Source: an uncultured Bacilli bacterium (GTDB lineage: Bacteria > Bacillota_I > Bacilli_A > RF39 > UBA660). Taken from it: a stretch of DNA of 6,632 nt. Positions 1-6,372 of this stretch are shown in pieces. The position numbers and the translations under genes were made by a program. Where the stretch lies: NCBI GenBank assembly GCA_947624095.1, contig CANQIR010000058.1, positions 1 to 6,632 of the forward strand, read 5' to 3'. The first letter of the stretch is position 1, and each line of letters opens with the position of its first letter. The notes below the pieces were generated by a model. It saw only the letters and a program-made list of their open reading frames with translations. It did not search any database and was not told where the DNA came from.

Positions 1-321
1 GCTGAAACAGAAGAAGAATTAAGAAAGTATACGAAAGGAGTATTCAACAATATGGAAGTAGAAGAAAAATTAATCAATAATGATTTAGCAATAAGTATGG
101 ATCCCGATGATTATTCAATGACATTTGACTTAAGCGATGAAGAATTAGATAGAAATAGTAGAATAAGAGAAGCTAGAGAAGAAGGAGAAGCCATTGGTTT
201 AGAAAAAGGGGAAGTGCGTAAACAAAATGAAATAGCGAAAGCCATGTTAAAGGAAAATATGGATAAATCGCTTATATCGAAAATCACCAAATTATCATTA
301 AGTCAGATAATGATGTTATAG
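1..321 (+). CDS. Rpn/PD-(D/E)XK nuclease family transposase-like protein, C-terminal fragment
   Basis: The reading frame is open from base 1 and ends at a TAG, so this is the last 106 residues of a gene that starts outside the window. The ATG at 52 is internal and has no convincing ribosome binding site. The visible part is highly charged: an acidic stretch, then a helical Glu/Gly/Lys segment (REAREEGEAIGLEKGEVRKQ), then a closing block with IAKAMLKENMDKSLISKITKLS. From family knowledge, that charged linker followed by a small helix-turn-helix-like end (I-A-x-x-ML-x-x-x-M-D-x-x-L-I-x-x-x-T-x-L-S) is typical of recombination-promoting nuclease/putative transposase proteins, which are common in many copies in gut Bacillota. 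The catalytic PD-(D/E)XK domain would lie upstream and cannot be checked, so whether the gene is intact is unknown. No terminator with a T-run is obvious after its stop. Confidence 0.7.
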   Translation, partial: AETEEELRKYTKGVFNNMEVEEKLINNDLAISMDPDDYSMTFDLSDEELDRNSRIREAREEGEAIGLEKGEVRKQNEIAKAMLKENMDKSLISKITKLSLSQIMML

Positions 322-359
322 CACCACAAGTTGTAAGCATCTTGCAGACAATAAATTAG

Positions 360-388
360 TTGATTTTTCTAAAAAAATATAATATACT
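360..388 (+). promoter_or_regulatory. Sigma-A-type promoter for rpsO(-pnp)
   Basis: A -35 hexamer TTGATT (360-365) is separated by exactly 17 bases from a -10 hexamer TATACT (383-388). Transcription would start near 395, leaving a leader of about 78 bases before the rpsO ATG. A TATAAT at 378-383 is a better hexamer, but it sits only 12 bases from the TTGATT. This is the only well-spaced promoter I see between the upstream fragment and rpsO. Confidence 0.65.
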
Positions 389-393
389 TAACT

Positions 394-447
394 AGAAGTT
401 TCTTCTTGGTTTAGATTTTCTCCAAATCTTTACTAGGATTAAACCGA
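394..447 (+). promoter_or_regulatory. Structured rpsO 5' leader, candidate S15 autoregulatory RNA
   Basis: Three helices can be drawn by eye. A 5-bp hairpin pairs AGAAG (394-398) with CTTCT (402-406) around a TTT loop. An outer stem pairs GGTTTA (408-413) with TAAACC (440-445) and is extended by U407-G446. Nested inside is GATTT (414-418) with AAATC (424-428) around a 5-base loop, leaving 429-439 unpaired on the 3' side. A U-G pair stacked on a G-C pair at the outer stem loosely resembles the G-U/G-C element that S15 reads in 16S rRNA. Known S15 leaders in different bacteria are structurally diverse and repress rpsO translation. Assigning that role here is inference; the pairings are seen in the sequence. 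Confidence 0.4.
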
Positions 448-472
448 TTATAATTGAAAAGGAGGATTAATT

Positions 473-742
473 ATGGCAGTTACTAAAGAAAGAAAAGCTG
501 AATTAATTAAAAAGTTTGGTAAAGATGCTAAAAATAGTGGTGCAACAGAAGTTCAAATTGCTATTCTTACTGAAGAAATCAATGAATTAACCGAACACTT
601 AAAAGAGCATACCCATGATTACCATTCAAAAAGAGGATTACTTACTAAAGTAGGTAAAAGACGTAGCTTACTTAACTACTTAAAAAATAATGATGTTGTA
701 AGCTATCGTGAATTAATCAAAGAATTAAATTTAAGAAAATAG
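473..742 (+). CDS. rpsO: 30S ribosomal protein S15
   Basis: This 89-residue protein has the usual length for bacterial S15, an early 16S rRNA binder that helps organise the platform of the 30S subunit by holding the helix 20/21/22 junction. The sequence is family-typical throughout: [22 protein letters not shown] (the usual form is TGSPEVQIA...), then the rRNA-contacting segment H46-x-x-D49-Y-H51-S52-K-R-G-L-L, then [11 protein letters not shown] and the closing [12 protein letters not shown]. Ser-Gly-Ala-Thr in place of the common Thr-Gly-Ser-Pro in the first loop is a mild departure. The start is fixed by an excellent GGAGG (461-465) seven bases before the ATG. The gene has its own promoter and a foldable leader, and is followed immediately by a terminator hairpin and then pnp, the conserved rpsO-pnp order. 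Autoregulation by S15 through the leader is plausible but not shown. Confidence 0.98.
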   Translation: MAVTKERKAELIKKFGKDAKNSGATEVQIAILTEEINELTEHLKEHTHDYHSKRGLLTKVGKRRSLLNYLKNNDVVSYRELIKELNLRK

Positions 743-768
743 GGCACTTGTTTATTAAGTGCCTTTTT
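743..768 (+). terminator. Intrinsic terminator/attenuator between rpsO and pnp
   Basis: A perfect 7-bp stem pairs GGCACTT (743-749) with AAGTGCC (757-763) around a 7-base loop, followed by five T (764-768). It starts on the base after the rpsO stop codon and ends only 20 bases before the pnp ATG. No separate pnp promoter can fit between them, so it most likely acts as a partial terminator that sets the rpsO:pnp ratio. In E. coli a terminator also stands between these two genes. Confidence 0.85.
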
Positions 769-788
769 ATATAGAAATGAGGTACAAA

Positions 789-2957
789 ATGAGTAAAAAA
801 GTATATGAATTAGATTTTCTTGGTCGCAAAATCGTAGTGGAAACTGGTGAACTAGCTAAACAAGCTAATGGCTCTGTATTAGTAAGATATGGTGATACCG
901 TAATCCTAACTGCTTGCGTAATGGGAAAAAATGCCATTACTCAAGATTTCTTTCCTTTAACAGTTGTTTATCAAGAAAAGTTATATAGTGTTGGTAAAAT
1001 TCCTGGTGGTTTTATCAAAAGAGAAGGACGTCCTACTGATGCTGCAACTTTAGCTGCTAGATTAATCGACAGACCAATTCGTCCAATGTTTGATGAAAAC
1101 TTCCGTAATGAAGTACAAGTTATTAATACTGTTTTATCAGTAGATCAAGATAACTCTCCTGAAATGACCGCTTTATTTGGTTCATCCTTAGCTTTAGGAA
1201 TTAGTAATATTCCTTTTGATGGACCAGTTGCTGGTGTAGTTGTTGGTAAAATAGGAAAAGAATATATCATTAACCCAACTGTTGAAGAAGCAGAAGAATC
1301 AAGTATTATGCTAACCGTTGCTGGTACTAAAGAAGCCATCTGTATGGTTGAAGCAGGAGCTAAAGAAGCTTCCGAAAAAGATATGTTAGAAGCTCTCATC
1401 TTTGGTCACGAACACATTAAAATACTTTGTGAATTCCAAGAAAAAATAATTAGTGAAATTGGTCAAGAAAAGGTTGAAGTAGAGCTTGCCCATATTGATG
1501 AAGAATTAGAAAAAGATGTAAGAGATTTTGCTACTAAAGATATGTTAAAAGCAATTCAAACTAAAGATAAATTAAAACAATATGAAGCTATTGACAAAGT
1601 AAAAGAAAGTACAATAGAACATTTTACCGAAGTCTATGCCGAAAAAGAAGATGTTGAAGAATTATTAAAACAAGTTCAAAAAGTAGTTGATCGTATTGAA
1701 GCAGACGAAGTAAGAAGATTAATTACTGATAAAAAAGTACGGCCAGATGGTCGAGAAGTTGATGAAATAAGACCACTTAGTGCTTATATTGATTTACTTC
1801 CTAGAACACACGGCTCCGCTGTCTTTACAAGAGGTGAGACTCAAAGCTTAGCTACTACCACTTTAGGCGCTTTAGGTGAACATCAAATTTTAGATGGTCT
1901 AGGACTTGAAGATACTAAACGTTTTATGCTTCATTATAACTTCCCTCAATTCTCTGTTGGTGAAACTGGACGATATGGTTCCCCAGGAAGAAGAGAAATA
2001 GGTCATGGAGCATTAGGTGAAAGAGCTTTATCCTATGTCATTCCAAGTGAAGAAGAATTTCCTTATACTATTAGAGTAGTATCTGAAATATTAGAGAGTA
2101 ATGGTTCCTCAAGTCAAGCAACTATTTGTGCTGGTTGTTTAAGTCTTATGGCTGCCGGTGTACCAATTAAAGCTCCAGTAGCTGGTATAGCAATGGGTTT
2201 AATTAGTAATGGTAAAAAATACACTATATTAACTGATATTCAAGGCTTAGAAGATCATATGGGAGATATGGACTTTAAAGTAGCTGGTACCAGAAATGGT
2301 ATAACAGCTTTACAAATGGATATCAAAATTAAAGGAGTAACTAAAAATATCTTAAAAGAAGCCTTAGCTCAAGCTAAAAAAGCCCGCATAGAAATTCTTG
2401 ATATGATGGAAAAAGTTATTCCAGCTCCTCGTAAAGAACTAAGTAAATACGCCCCAAAGATTTTGACTATTTATATTGATCCAGAAAAGATTAAAGACGT
2501 AATCGGTCGTGGAGGAGAAATGATTACCAAAATTATTCAAGAAGCCAGTGGCGTTGTTAACGTCAATGATAAAGATGCCGTTAAAGTTGACTTAGAAGAT
2601 AGCGGACGCGTACTAATCTACCATAACGATATTGATGTAATTAACAAGACTAAAGAAATGATTGAATCAGTTGTCCGTGAAGTTGTACCTGGTGAAATTT
2701 ATAATGGTCGAGTTGTTAAAATCGAAGACTTTGGTTGTTTCGTAGAATTATGGAAAGGTTGTGAAGGACTTGTTCATATTTCTCAACTAGATTACGAAAG
2801 AGTTAATAAAGTAAAAGATATTGTTAACGTCGGTGATGAAATCATTGTTAAAGCCCTAGGCTTTGATAATAAAGGCCGTTTAAATCTTTCACGTAAAGAA
2901 GCTTTACCAAAACGTAAAGAAGAAGAAAAATCTAAGAAAAAATCCAAAGATGAATAG
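789..2957 (+). CDS. pnp: Polyribonucleotide nucleotidyltransferase (PNPase)
   Basis: The enzyme is a trimeric phosphorolytic 3'-5' exoribonuclease that releases nucleoside diphosphates during mRNA decay. The 722 residues show the full layout: first RNase PH-like core (about 10-210, with the RNA-contacting loop [12 protein letters not shown] at 73-84), helical linker (about 240-318), second RNase PH core (about 320-530), KH domain (about 556-612, motif [16 protein letters not shown] where GPGG or GKGG is common), S1 domain (about 632-702) and a Lys/Glu-rich tail. The catalytic stretch [10 protein letters not shown] carries D489, D495 and K497, matching E. coli D486, D492 and K494; the phosphate-loop SNGSSS lies at 437-442. 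I chose the ATG at 789 because GAGG (779-782) sits six bases upstream. An in-frame GTG at 759 lies inside the terminator stem, and an ATG at 777 lacks a ribosome binding site. It is probably co-transcribed with rpsO. Confidence 0.98.
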   Translation: MSKKVYELDFLGRKIVVETGELAKQANGSVLVRYGDTVILTACVMGKNAITQDFFPLTVVYQEKLYSVGKIPGGFIKREGRPTDAATLAARLIDRPIRPMFDENFRNEVQVINTVLSVDQDNSPEMTALFGSSLALGISNIPFDGPVAGVVVGKIGKEYIINPTVEEAEESSIMLTVAGTKEAICMVEAGAKEASEKDMLEALIFGHEHIKILCEFQEKIISEIGQEKVEVELAHIDEELEKDVRDFATKDMLKAIQTKDKLKQYEAIDKVKESTIEHFTEVYAEKEDVEELLKQVQKVVDRIEADEVRRLITDKKVRPDGREVDEIRPLSAYIDLLPRTHGSAVFTRGETQSLATTTLGALGEHQILDGLGLEDTKRFMLHYNFPQFSVGETGRYGSPGRREIGHGALGERALSYVIPSEEEFPYTIRVVSEILESNGSSSQATICAGCLSLMAAGVPIKAPVAGIAMGLISNGKKYTILTDIQGLEDHMGDMDFKVAGTRNGITALQMDIKIKGVTKNILKEALAQAKKARIEILDMMEKVIPAPRKELSKYAPKILTIYIDPEKIKDVIGRGGEMITKIIQEASGVVNVNDKDAVKVDLEDSGRVLIYHNDIDVINKTKEMIESVVREVVPGEIYNGRVVKIEDFGCFVELWKGCEGLVHISQLDYERVNKVKDIVNVGDEIIVKALGFDNKGRLNLSRKEALPKRKEEEKSKKKSKDE

Positions 2958-2975
2958 TTCTCTGAACTATTTTTT
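2953..2975 (+). terminator. Intrinsic terminator overlapping the pnp stop codon
   Basis: An 8-bp stem pairs AATAGTTC (2953-2960) with GAACTATT (2964-2971) around a three-base TCT loop, and the T-run continues to 2975. The TAG stop of pnp (2955-2957) is inside the left arm. The stem has only two G-C pairs, so termination here may be incomplete and backed up by the second hairpin about 55 bases downstream. Confidence 0.65.
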
Positions 2976-3029
2976 CTTGCTAAAAAATTCTTTAGAGATG
3001 CACTCATACTTTTAAGGTTTAAAGTAAAT

Positions 3030-3059
3030 AAAAAAAACAGAATCAATTTTCTGTTTTTT
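3030..3059. terminator. Bidirectional terminator between convergent pnp and the membrane-protein gene
   Basis: An 11-bp stem pairs 3032-3042 (A-run followed by CAGAA) with 3049-3059 (TTCTG followed by a T-run) around the 6-base loop TCAATT. On the forward strand the stem runs into six T. On the reverse strand the complementary A-run gives a U-tract of similar length. It therefore suits the reverse-strand gene, whose stop codon is 23 bases away, and can serve as a backup for pnp. Confidence 0.8.
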
Positions 3060-3081
3060 AAAATTCTAAATTACTGGTTTA

Positions 3082-4956
3082 TTAGAAGTCGTGAGTCATC
3101 GGTGGACAATTAAACACATTTTGAGTTCCATCATTCTGTGGTAGACTACAAATACATCCATCGATATCACATTCACAATCCTCAGTAGTAACCATATCAC
3201 ACATTGGATCAGCTGTACTTTCCATTTCTTCTAATGACTCAATTAAACTATATAACTCTGTGTCCTTTAAAGCTTTTTCTAAATTTTCTAATATCTTAGC
3301 TTGATCTTCTTCTGTAAGTTCATCAATATTAACTGCCTGATTAACATTTATCAAATCAAGATTAGCACCGTATTCAATCGTATCTTCATAAGCAAATTCC
3401 ATACTAATTTCTTCACCTGATTCGTTAACTGTTAGTGTTACGTCATATGATGAAGAAACTAACTTGTCACTTTTTTTATCAACTGTACTAATAACATCTA
3501 GAGCAACACTATTTCCTTCAGCAGTAATAATCATGCTCATAACAGTTGAATTATTTTCTTCCTTAGAGGTAATAGTCATAATATTTTCTCCATCAGCTAC
3601 CAAATTAATCTTTAATTCCTTATCTTTAACTGCTTTAAAATATGTATCTTTATCTCCAAATCTTAACTCAAAATACTCATCATCTTCCACATAATCTAAT
3701 ACATTTTCTTCATCATATAGAATTGCAAATCCTACAACTTTTGTAGTTTTCGAATAAATAACAAATTCTACTTCCTTCATTCCAGAAAAATCAATACTAT
3801 CTAATAATCCATCAATAGCTTCTTTAATTATTTCTTTTCTAAAACCTGTAGTCTTAGATAATATCTCAATAGCTTTGTCATTGCCTTTAATAGCTTTAAG
3901 AATACTTTCTGTAAGTCTTTCCGCTTCTTCTTCATCGATTTTATAACTATTAGTATTTACTTTAGTATTCTTGCCATTTATTTCAATTTCATCTTTATTC
4001 TTACTAAATCTATCTTTATCTAAAGAATCAATAATAGCATCTCTAATTATTTTCCCTAATTCATCTAAATCATCATAATTAATTTCTGGATTTTGGTAAT
4101 CATCAAAAATGTCCTCGATTTCGCTTTTTTCGCTTTCTGACATACTTGTTGAATCTTTAACTACTTCTAATAGAGAATTAACAAGTGACTTAATATCTAA
4201 ATTACCTATATCATCAATTCCATATTCACTTAAATCAATACCTTGAGCTGCTAAAGCATCCATAATTTCATCTTTAGTAGCTACTTTTACTGGTTTATCA
4301 TACAACTCCTTAGAATTAACATATACTGCATCATTAATATAATAAGCATTAGCAGTTAAAAATTCATTATTTCCTTCTTTAACTCCTAAACCAATATATC
4401 CTTTAGTATTCTTTGGATCATATCCTAATTTTAAATTATACTCTAAATCAAGTAAGCCATTTAATAAATCTTTTTCTTCATTATTTAAATCATTACCCAA
4501 GGCATCTAAATCCATATTGAGTTTAAAAGAACCATCATATTTAATCGATTCACCATCTTCATAAACAATTTGACTATCTTTTATTTCTTTAAGCATATCA
4601 CTATATTTTTCATACCCTAAATCAATTGCACTCTTATAAATATTATAAGGATTACTCATATAGACACTCTTAAATATAAAGAAACCGCCAACTCCTAAAA
4701 TTATTAAGCCAATTACAACGCCTAGAATAATTTTCCACTTTTTCCCTTTCTTATCATTGATCCCAAACTCATCACTACTCATACTAGTTACAGGTTCAGG
4801 TATTGGATTTTGACTAATAAAAGTTGCTTGTGGTATCTCCGCTTCATTATTAGTTGAAATCTCTTCTTGCAAAACAGGATTAGAAACCAGCTCATTACTA
4901 TTTCCTGAAATTTCCTTCCCATCCTGTGCTGTTGATTGCTTTTCATCATCAACCAT
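3082..4956 (-). CDS. Single-pass membrane protein with large acidic outer domain and Cys-rich tail, function unknown
   Basis: I do not recognise this 624-residue protein. Residues 1-68 are low-complexity, rich in Glu, Ser, Asn and Pro, and probably disordered. A Lys-rich patch (KKGKKWK, 69-75) precedes one transmembrane helix at about 76-96, predicting N-in/C-out topology with about 528 residues outside. The outer part alternates acidic helical stretches with beta-rich ones (for example 200-230 and 400-520). This suggests a LolA/lipoprotein-like sheet fold, which is only a guess. There is no lipobox, sortase signal or enzyme motif that I can see. All six cysteines lie in the last 39 residues (586, 594, 596, 601, 603, 617). 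I chose the ATG at 4956 because AAGGUG (4970-4965) is eight bases upstream; an in-frame GTG at 4965 overlaps that site and would add three residues. The gene is divergent from dacF, so a cell-envelope role is possible but unproven. Confidence 0.85.
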   Translation of the reverse strand: MVDDEKQSTAQDGKEISGNSNELVSNPVLQEEISTNNEAEIPQATFISQNPIPEPVTSMSSDEFGINDKKGKKWKIILGVVIGLIILGVGGFFIFKSVYMSNPYNIYKSAIDLGYEKYSDMLKEIKDSQIVYEDGESIKYDGSFKLNMDLDALGNDLNNEEKDLLNGLLDLEYNLKLGYDPKNTKGYIGLGVKEGNNEFLTANAYYINDAVYVNSKELYDKPVKVATKDEIMDALAAQGIDLSEYGIDDIGNLDIKSLVNSLLEVVKDSTSMSESEKSEIEDIFDDYQNPEINYDDLDELGKIIRDAIIDSLDKDRFSKNKDEIEINGKNTKVNTNSYKIDEEEAERLTESILKAIKGNDKAIEILSKTTGFRKEIIKEAIDGLLDSIDFSGMKEVEFVIYSKTTKVVGFAILYDEENVLDYVEDDEYFELRFGDKDTYFKAVKDKELKINLVADGENIMTITSKEENNSTVMSMIITAEGNSVALDVISTVDKKSDKLVSSSYDVTLTVNESGEEISMEFAYEDTIEYGANLDLINVNQAVNIDELTEEDQAKILENLEKALKDTELYSLIESLEEMESTADPMCDMVTTEDCECDIDGCICSLPQNDGTQNVFNCPPMTHDF

Positions 4957-5052
4957 ACTTCTCACACCTTCCTATAATAAAAATATATCACATTTCGCTA
5001 AATTATTAAATAATTTTTAATACTTCGACATAATATTGGTTAGAGGTGTATT
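4957..5052. promoter_or_regulatory. Divergent promoter region between the membrane-protein gene and dacF
   Basis: This 96-base spacer must hold both start signals. Toward dacF, a -10-like CATAAT (5029-5034) lies 17 bases from a weak TTAAAT (5006-5011), and the ribosome site GAGG (5043-5046) is six bases before the ATG. Toward the membrane-protein gene, TATATT (reverse strand, 4987-4982) lies 17 bases from a weak TTTAAT (5010-5005). All hexamers are poor at the -35 and the region is nearly all A/T, so the exact placement is uncertain. Confidence 0.35.
5000..5016. repeat. Perfect AT-only palindrome, possible operator
   Basis: AAATTATT (5000-5007) and AATAATTT (5009-5016) are perfect inverted arms around a single A at 5008. 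The palindrome sits near the centre of the divergent spacer and overlaps the weak -35 candidates of both genes, where a bound dimer could affect both. In DNA this AT-rich an 8-bp palindrome can arise by chance, so an operator role is a weak inference. Confidence 0.3.
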
Positions 5053-6198
5053 ATGAAAAAAATATTTTTATTAATTCTAAGCTTATTCCTTATTATTCCC
5101 AAAGTTCATGCTGAAGAACTAGCACCCAATGCTAAATCAGCTGTTTTAATGGAATTTTCTACTGGTAAGATTCTTTATGCTAAAAATGAAAAAGAAAAAC
5201 TTCCACCTGCTTCAATGACTAAAGTAATGACCCTTTTACTTATAATGGAAGCTATTGATGAAGGTAAAATTAAACTTACTGATGATGTTTTAATTAGTGA
5301 AAATGCTTCCAGTATGGGAGGTAGTCAAATATTTTTAGAACCAAATTCCAATATGAAAGTTGAAGAACTTTTAAAAGGTATTGCTATTGCTTCTGGTAAT
5401 GACGCTGCGGTTGCTATGGCCGAAAAAATTGGGGGAACAACTGAAGAATTTGTTAAAATGATGAATGAAAAAGCTAGTGAATTAAATTTAAAAAATACCC
5501 ATTTTGCTAATGTCCACGGTCTCGATACTGAAAATCACTATACCAGTGCTGAAGATATGGCAATTATGGCCAGGGAGTTAATTAAACACGAAAAGATTCT
5601 AGAATATACTAGTATCTATGAAGAATATCTAAATAAACCTGATGGTTCTAAAACTTGGTTAGTTAATACCAATAAATTAATTCGCTTTTTCGATGGCGTA
5701 GATGGTCTAAAAACAGGGTATACTACCAATGCTGGCTTCTGTCTAACCTCAACTGCTAAAAGAAATAACATTCGTTACATAACTGTTGTAATGGGTGAGC
5801 CTTCCAGTGAATTGCGAAGTTCTGATACCACCGGTTTACTAACTTATGCTTTTAATAACTATAAATTAAATACTATTATCGAAAAAGGTACCGAATTAGG
5901 AAAAGTCAAAATCGAAAAAGGCAAAATTGAATATGGCACCCTAATTTTAAAAGAACCAGTTACTGAAATTTTAAAAACCTCTGACAAAAATATAAACTAC
6001 CAAAAAAATATTAAATTAAACAAAATAACTGCTCCAGTAAAATCTGGTGATGTAGTAGGGGAATTAGAACTTTTAGATGGTAATAAAGTCATTAAAACTC
6101 TTCCTATTACCATTAAAGAAAATATTGCTAAAAGAAATTATTTTGATAACTTTCTTAAGATACTAGAAGAAGTCTTAAATGGTAAGACGACAATCTAA
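5053..6198 (+). CDS. dacF: D-alanyl-D-alanine carboxypeptidase, DacF type (peptidase S11, low-molecular-weight PBP)
   Basis: The enzyme works outside the membrane, removing the terminal D-Ala from peptidoglycan pentapeptide stems and so limiting cross-linking. A signal peptide is clear (MKK, hydrophobic core 4-16, predicted cut after VHA at residue 20). All three penicillin-binding motifs are intact: S54-M-T-K57 with the nucleophile serine, S114-G-N116 and K220-T-G222. Stretches such as SMGGSQIFLEP, GIAIASGNDAAVAMAE and FDGVDGLKTGYT are near-identical to Bacillus-type DacF as I recall it. A PBP5-type C-terminal beta domain spans about 271-356, and an amphipathic helix (NYFDNFLKILEEVL, 362-375) probably anchors it to the membrane surface. 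At 381 residues it is full length. GAGG six bases before the ATG supports the start. It appears to be a single-gene unit, divergent from the membrane-protein gene and with its own terminator. The choice of dacF over dacA is by sequence resemblance, not context. Confidence 0.95.
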   Translation: MKKIFLLILSLFLIIPKVHAEELAPNAKSAVLMEFSTGKILYAKNEKEKLPPASMTKVMTLLLIMEAIDEGKIKLTDDVLISENASSMGGSQIFLEPNSNMKVEELLKGIAIASGNDAAVAMAEKIGGTTEEFVKMMNEKASELNLKNTHFANVHGLDTENHYTSAEDMAIMARELIKHEKILEYTSIYEEYLNKPDGSKTWLVNTNKLIRFFDGVDGLKTGYTTNAGFCLTSTAKRNNIRYITVVMGEPSSELRSSDTTGLLTYAFNNYKLNTIIEKGTELGKVKIEKGKIEYGTLILKEPVTEILKTSDKNINYQKNIKLNKITAPVKSGDVVGELELLDGNKVIKTLPITIKENIAKRNYFDNFLKILEEVLNGKTTI

Positions 6199-6204
6199 TT
6201 GTCG
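6188..6204 (+). other. Hairpin across the dacF stop codon
   Basis: CGACAAT (6188-6194) and ATTGTCG (6198-6204) form a perfect 7-bp stem with a CTA loop, and the TAA stop (6196-6198) lies in the loop and first right-arm base. No T-run follows on either strand, so it is not a standard terminator. It could stabilise the mRNA end or be incidental. Confidence 0.4.
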
Positions 6205-6235
6205 AAAATAAGAATATGTGTTATTATGTTATCAG

Positions 6236-6299
6236 AAATTGGAATAATTTTAGAAAACTTTATCACAACCTTTCAGTTTTCTAAAATTCCAATTTTTTT
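6236..6299 (+). terminator. Long-stem intrinsic terminator after dacF
   Basis: The left arm 6236-6258 pairs with 6276-6295. An 11-bp upper stem joins 6248-6258 to 6276-6286, and a 9-bp lower stem joins 6236-6244 to 6287-6295. Only the three bases TAA (6245-6247) are bulged, and the loop is 17 bases. The right arm runs into a T-run ending at 6299. The reverse strand has no U-tract, so it acts on dacF transcripts only. A 20-bp stem is long for an intrinsic terminator. Confidence 0.85.
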
Positions 6300-6318
6300 C
6301 ATCTATAAGTTTTATTGG

Positions 6319-6347
6319 TTGTGGAATTAACAACTTTTTGCTATAAT
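6319..6347 (+). promoter_or_regulatory. Strong extended -10 promoter for the right-edge gene
   Basis: A perfect -10 TATAAT (6342-6347) is preceded by TG at 6339-6340, giving an extended -10, and lies exactly 17 bases from TTGTGG (6319-6324), which matches the first half of the -35 consensus. Transcription would begin near 6354, leaving a leader of about 19 bases, just enough for the AAGGGA ribosome site (6361-6366) before the ATG at 6373. Confidence 0.75.
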
Positions 6348-6372
6348 TAATGAAAGAATGAAGGGATGCTTA

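Noticed and set aside
322..359. Terminator or small RNA after the transposase-like fragment
   Set aside because: Only short 4-bp pairings (such as CAAG with CTTG) with no T-run are present, too weak to support a call.
759..788. N-terminal extension of PNPase starting at a GTG at 759 (or ATG at 777)
   Set aside because: The GTG lies in the right arm of the rpsO terminator and the extra residues are not PNPase-like. The ATG at 789 has a properly spaced GAGG and gives the family-typical start.
1145..1399. 84-codon reverse-strand frame inside pnp
   Set aside because: It is antisense to a conserved coding region, with Ser/Ala/Ile/Pro-rich shadow composition and no ribosome site that I can see.
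2976..3029. Small gene or extra hairpin between the two terminators
   Set aside because: The ATG at 2999 opens a frame of only five codons, and the pairings (CTAAA/TTTAG) are short and AT-only.
2792..3046. 84-codon reverse-strand frame across the end of pnp
   Set aside because: It overlaps the conserved S1 domain and both terminators, and its composition looks like a shadow frame.
3464..3694. 76-codon forward frame inside the membrane-protein gene
   Set aside because: It is a Ser/Leu/Ile-rich antisense shadow of the long reverse-strand gene.
4957..4965. GTG start at 4965 for the reverse-strand membrane protein
   Set aside because: It overlaps the ribosome binding site, with almost no spacing. 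The ATG at 4956 is eight bases downstream of AAGGUG.
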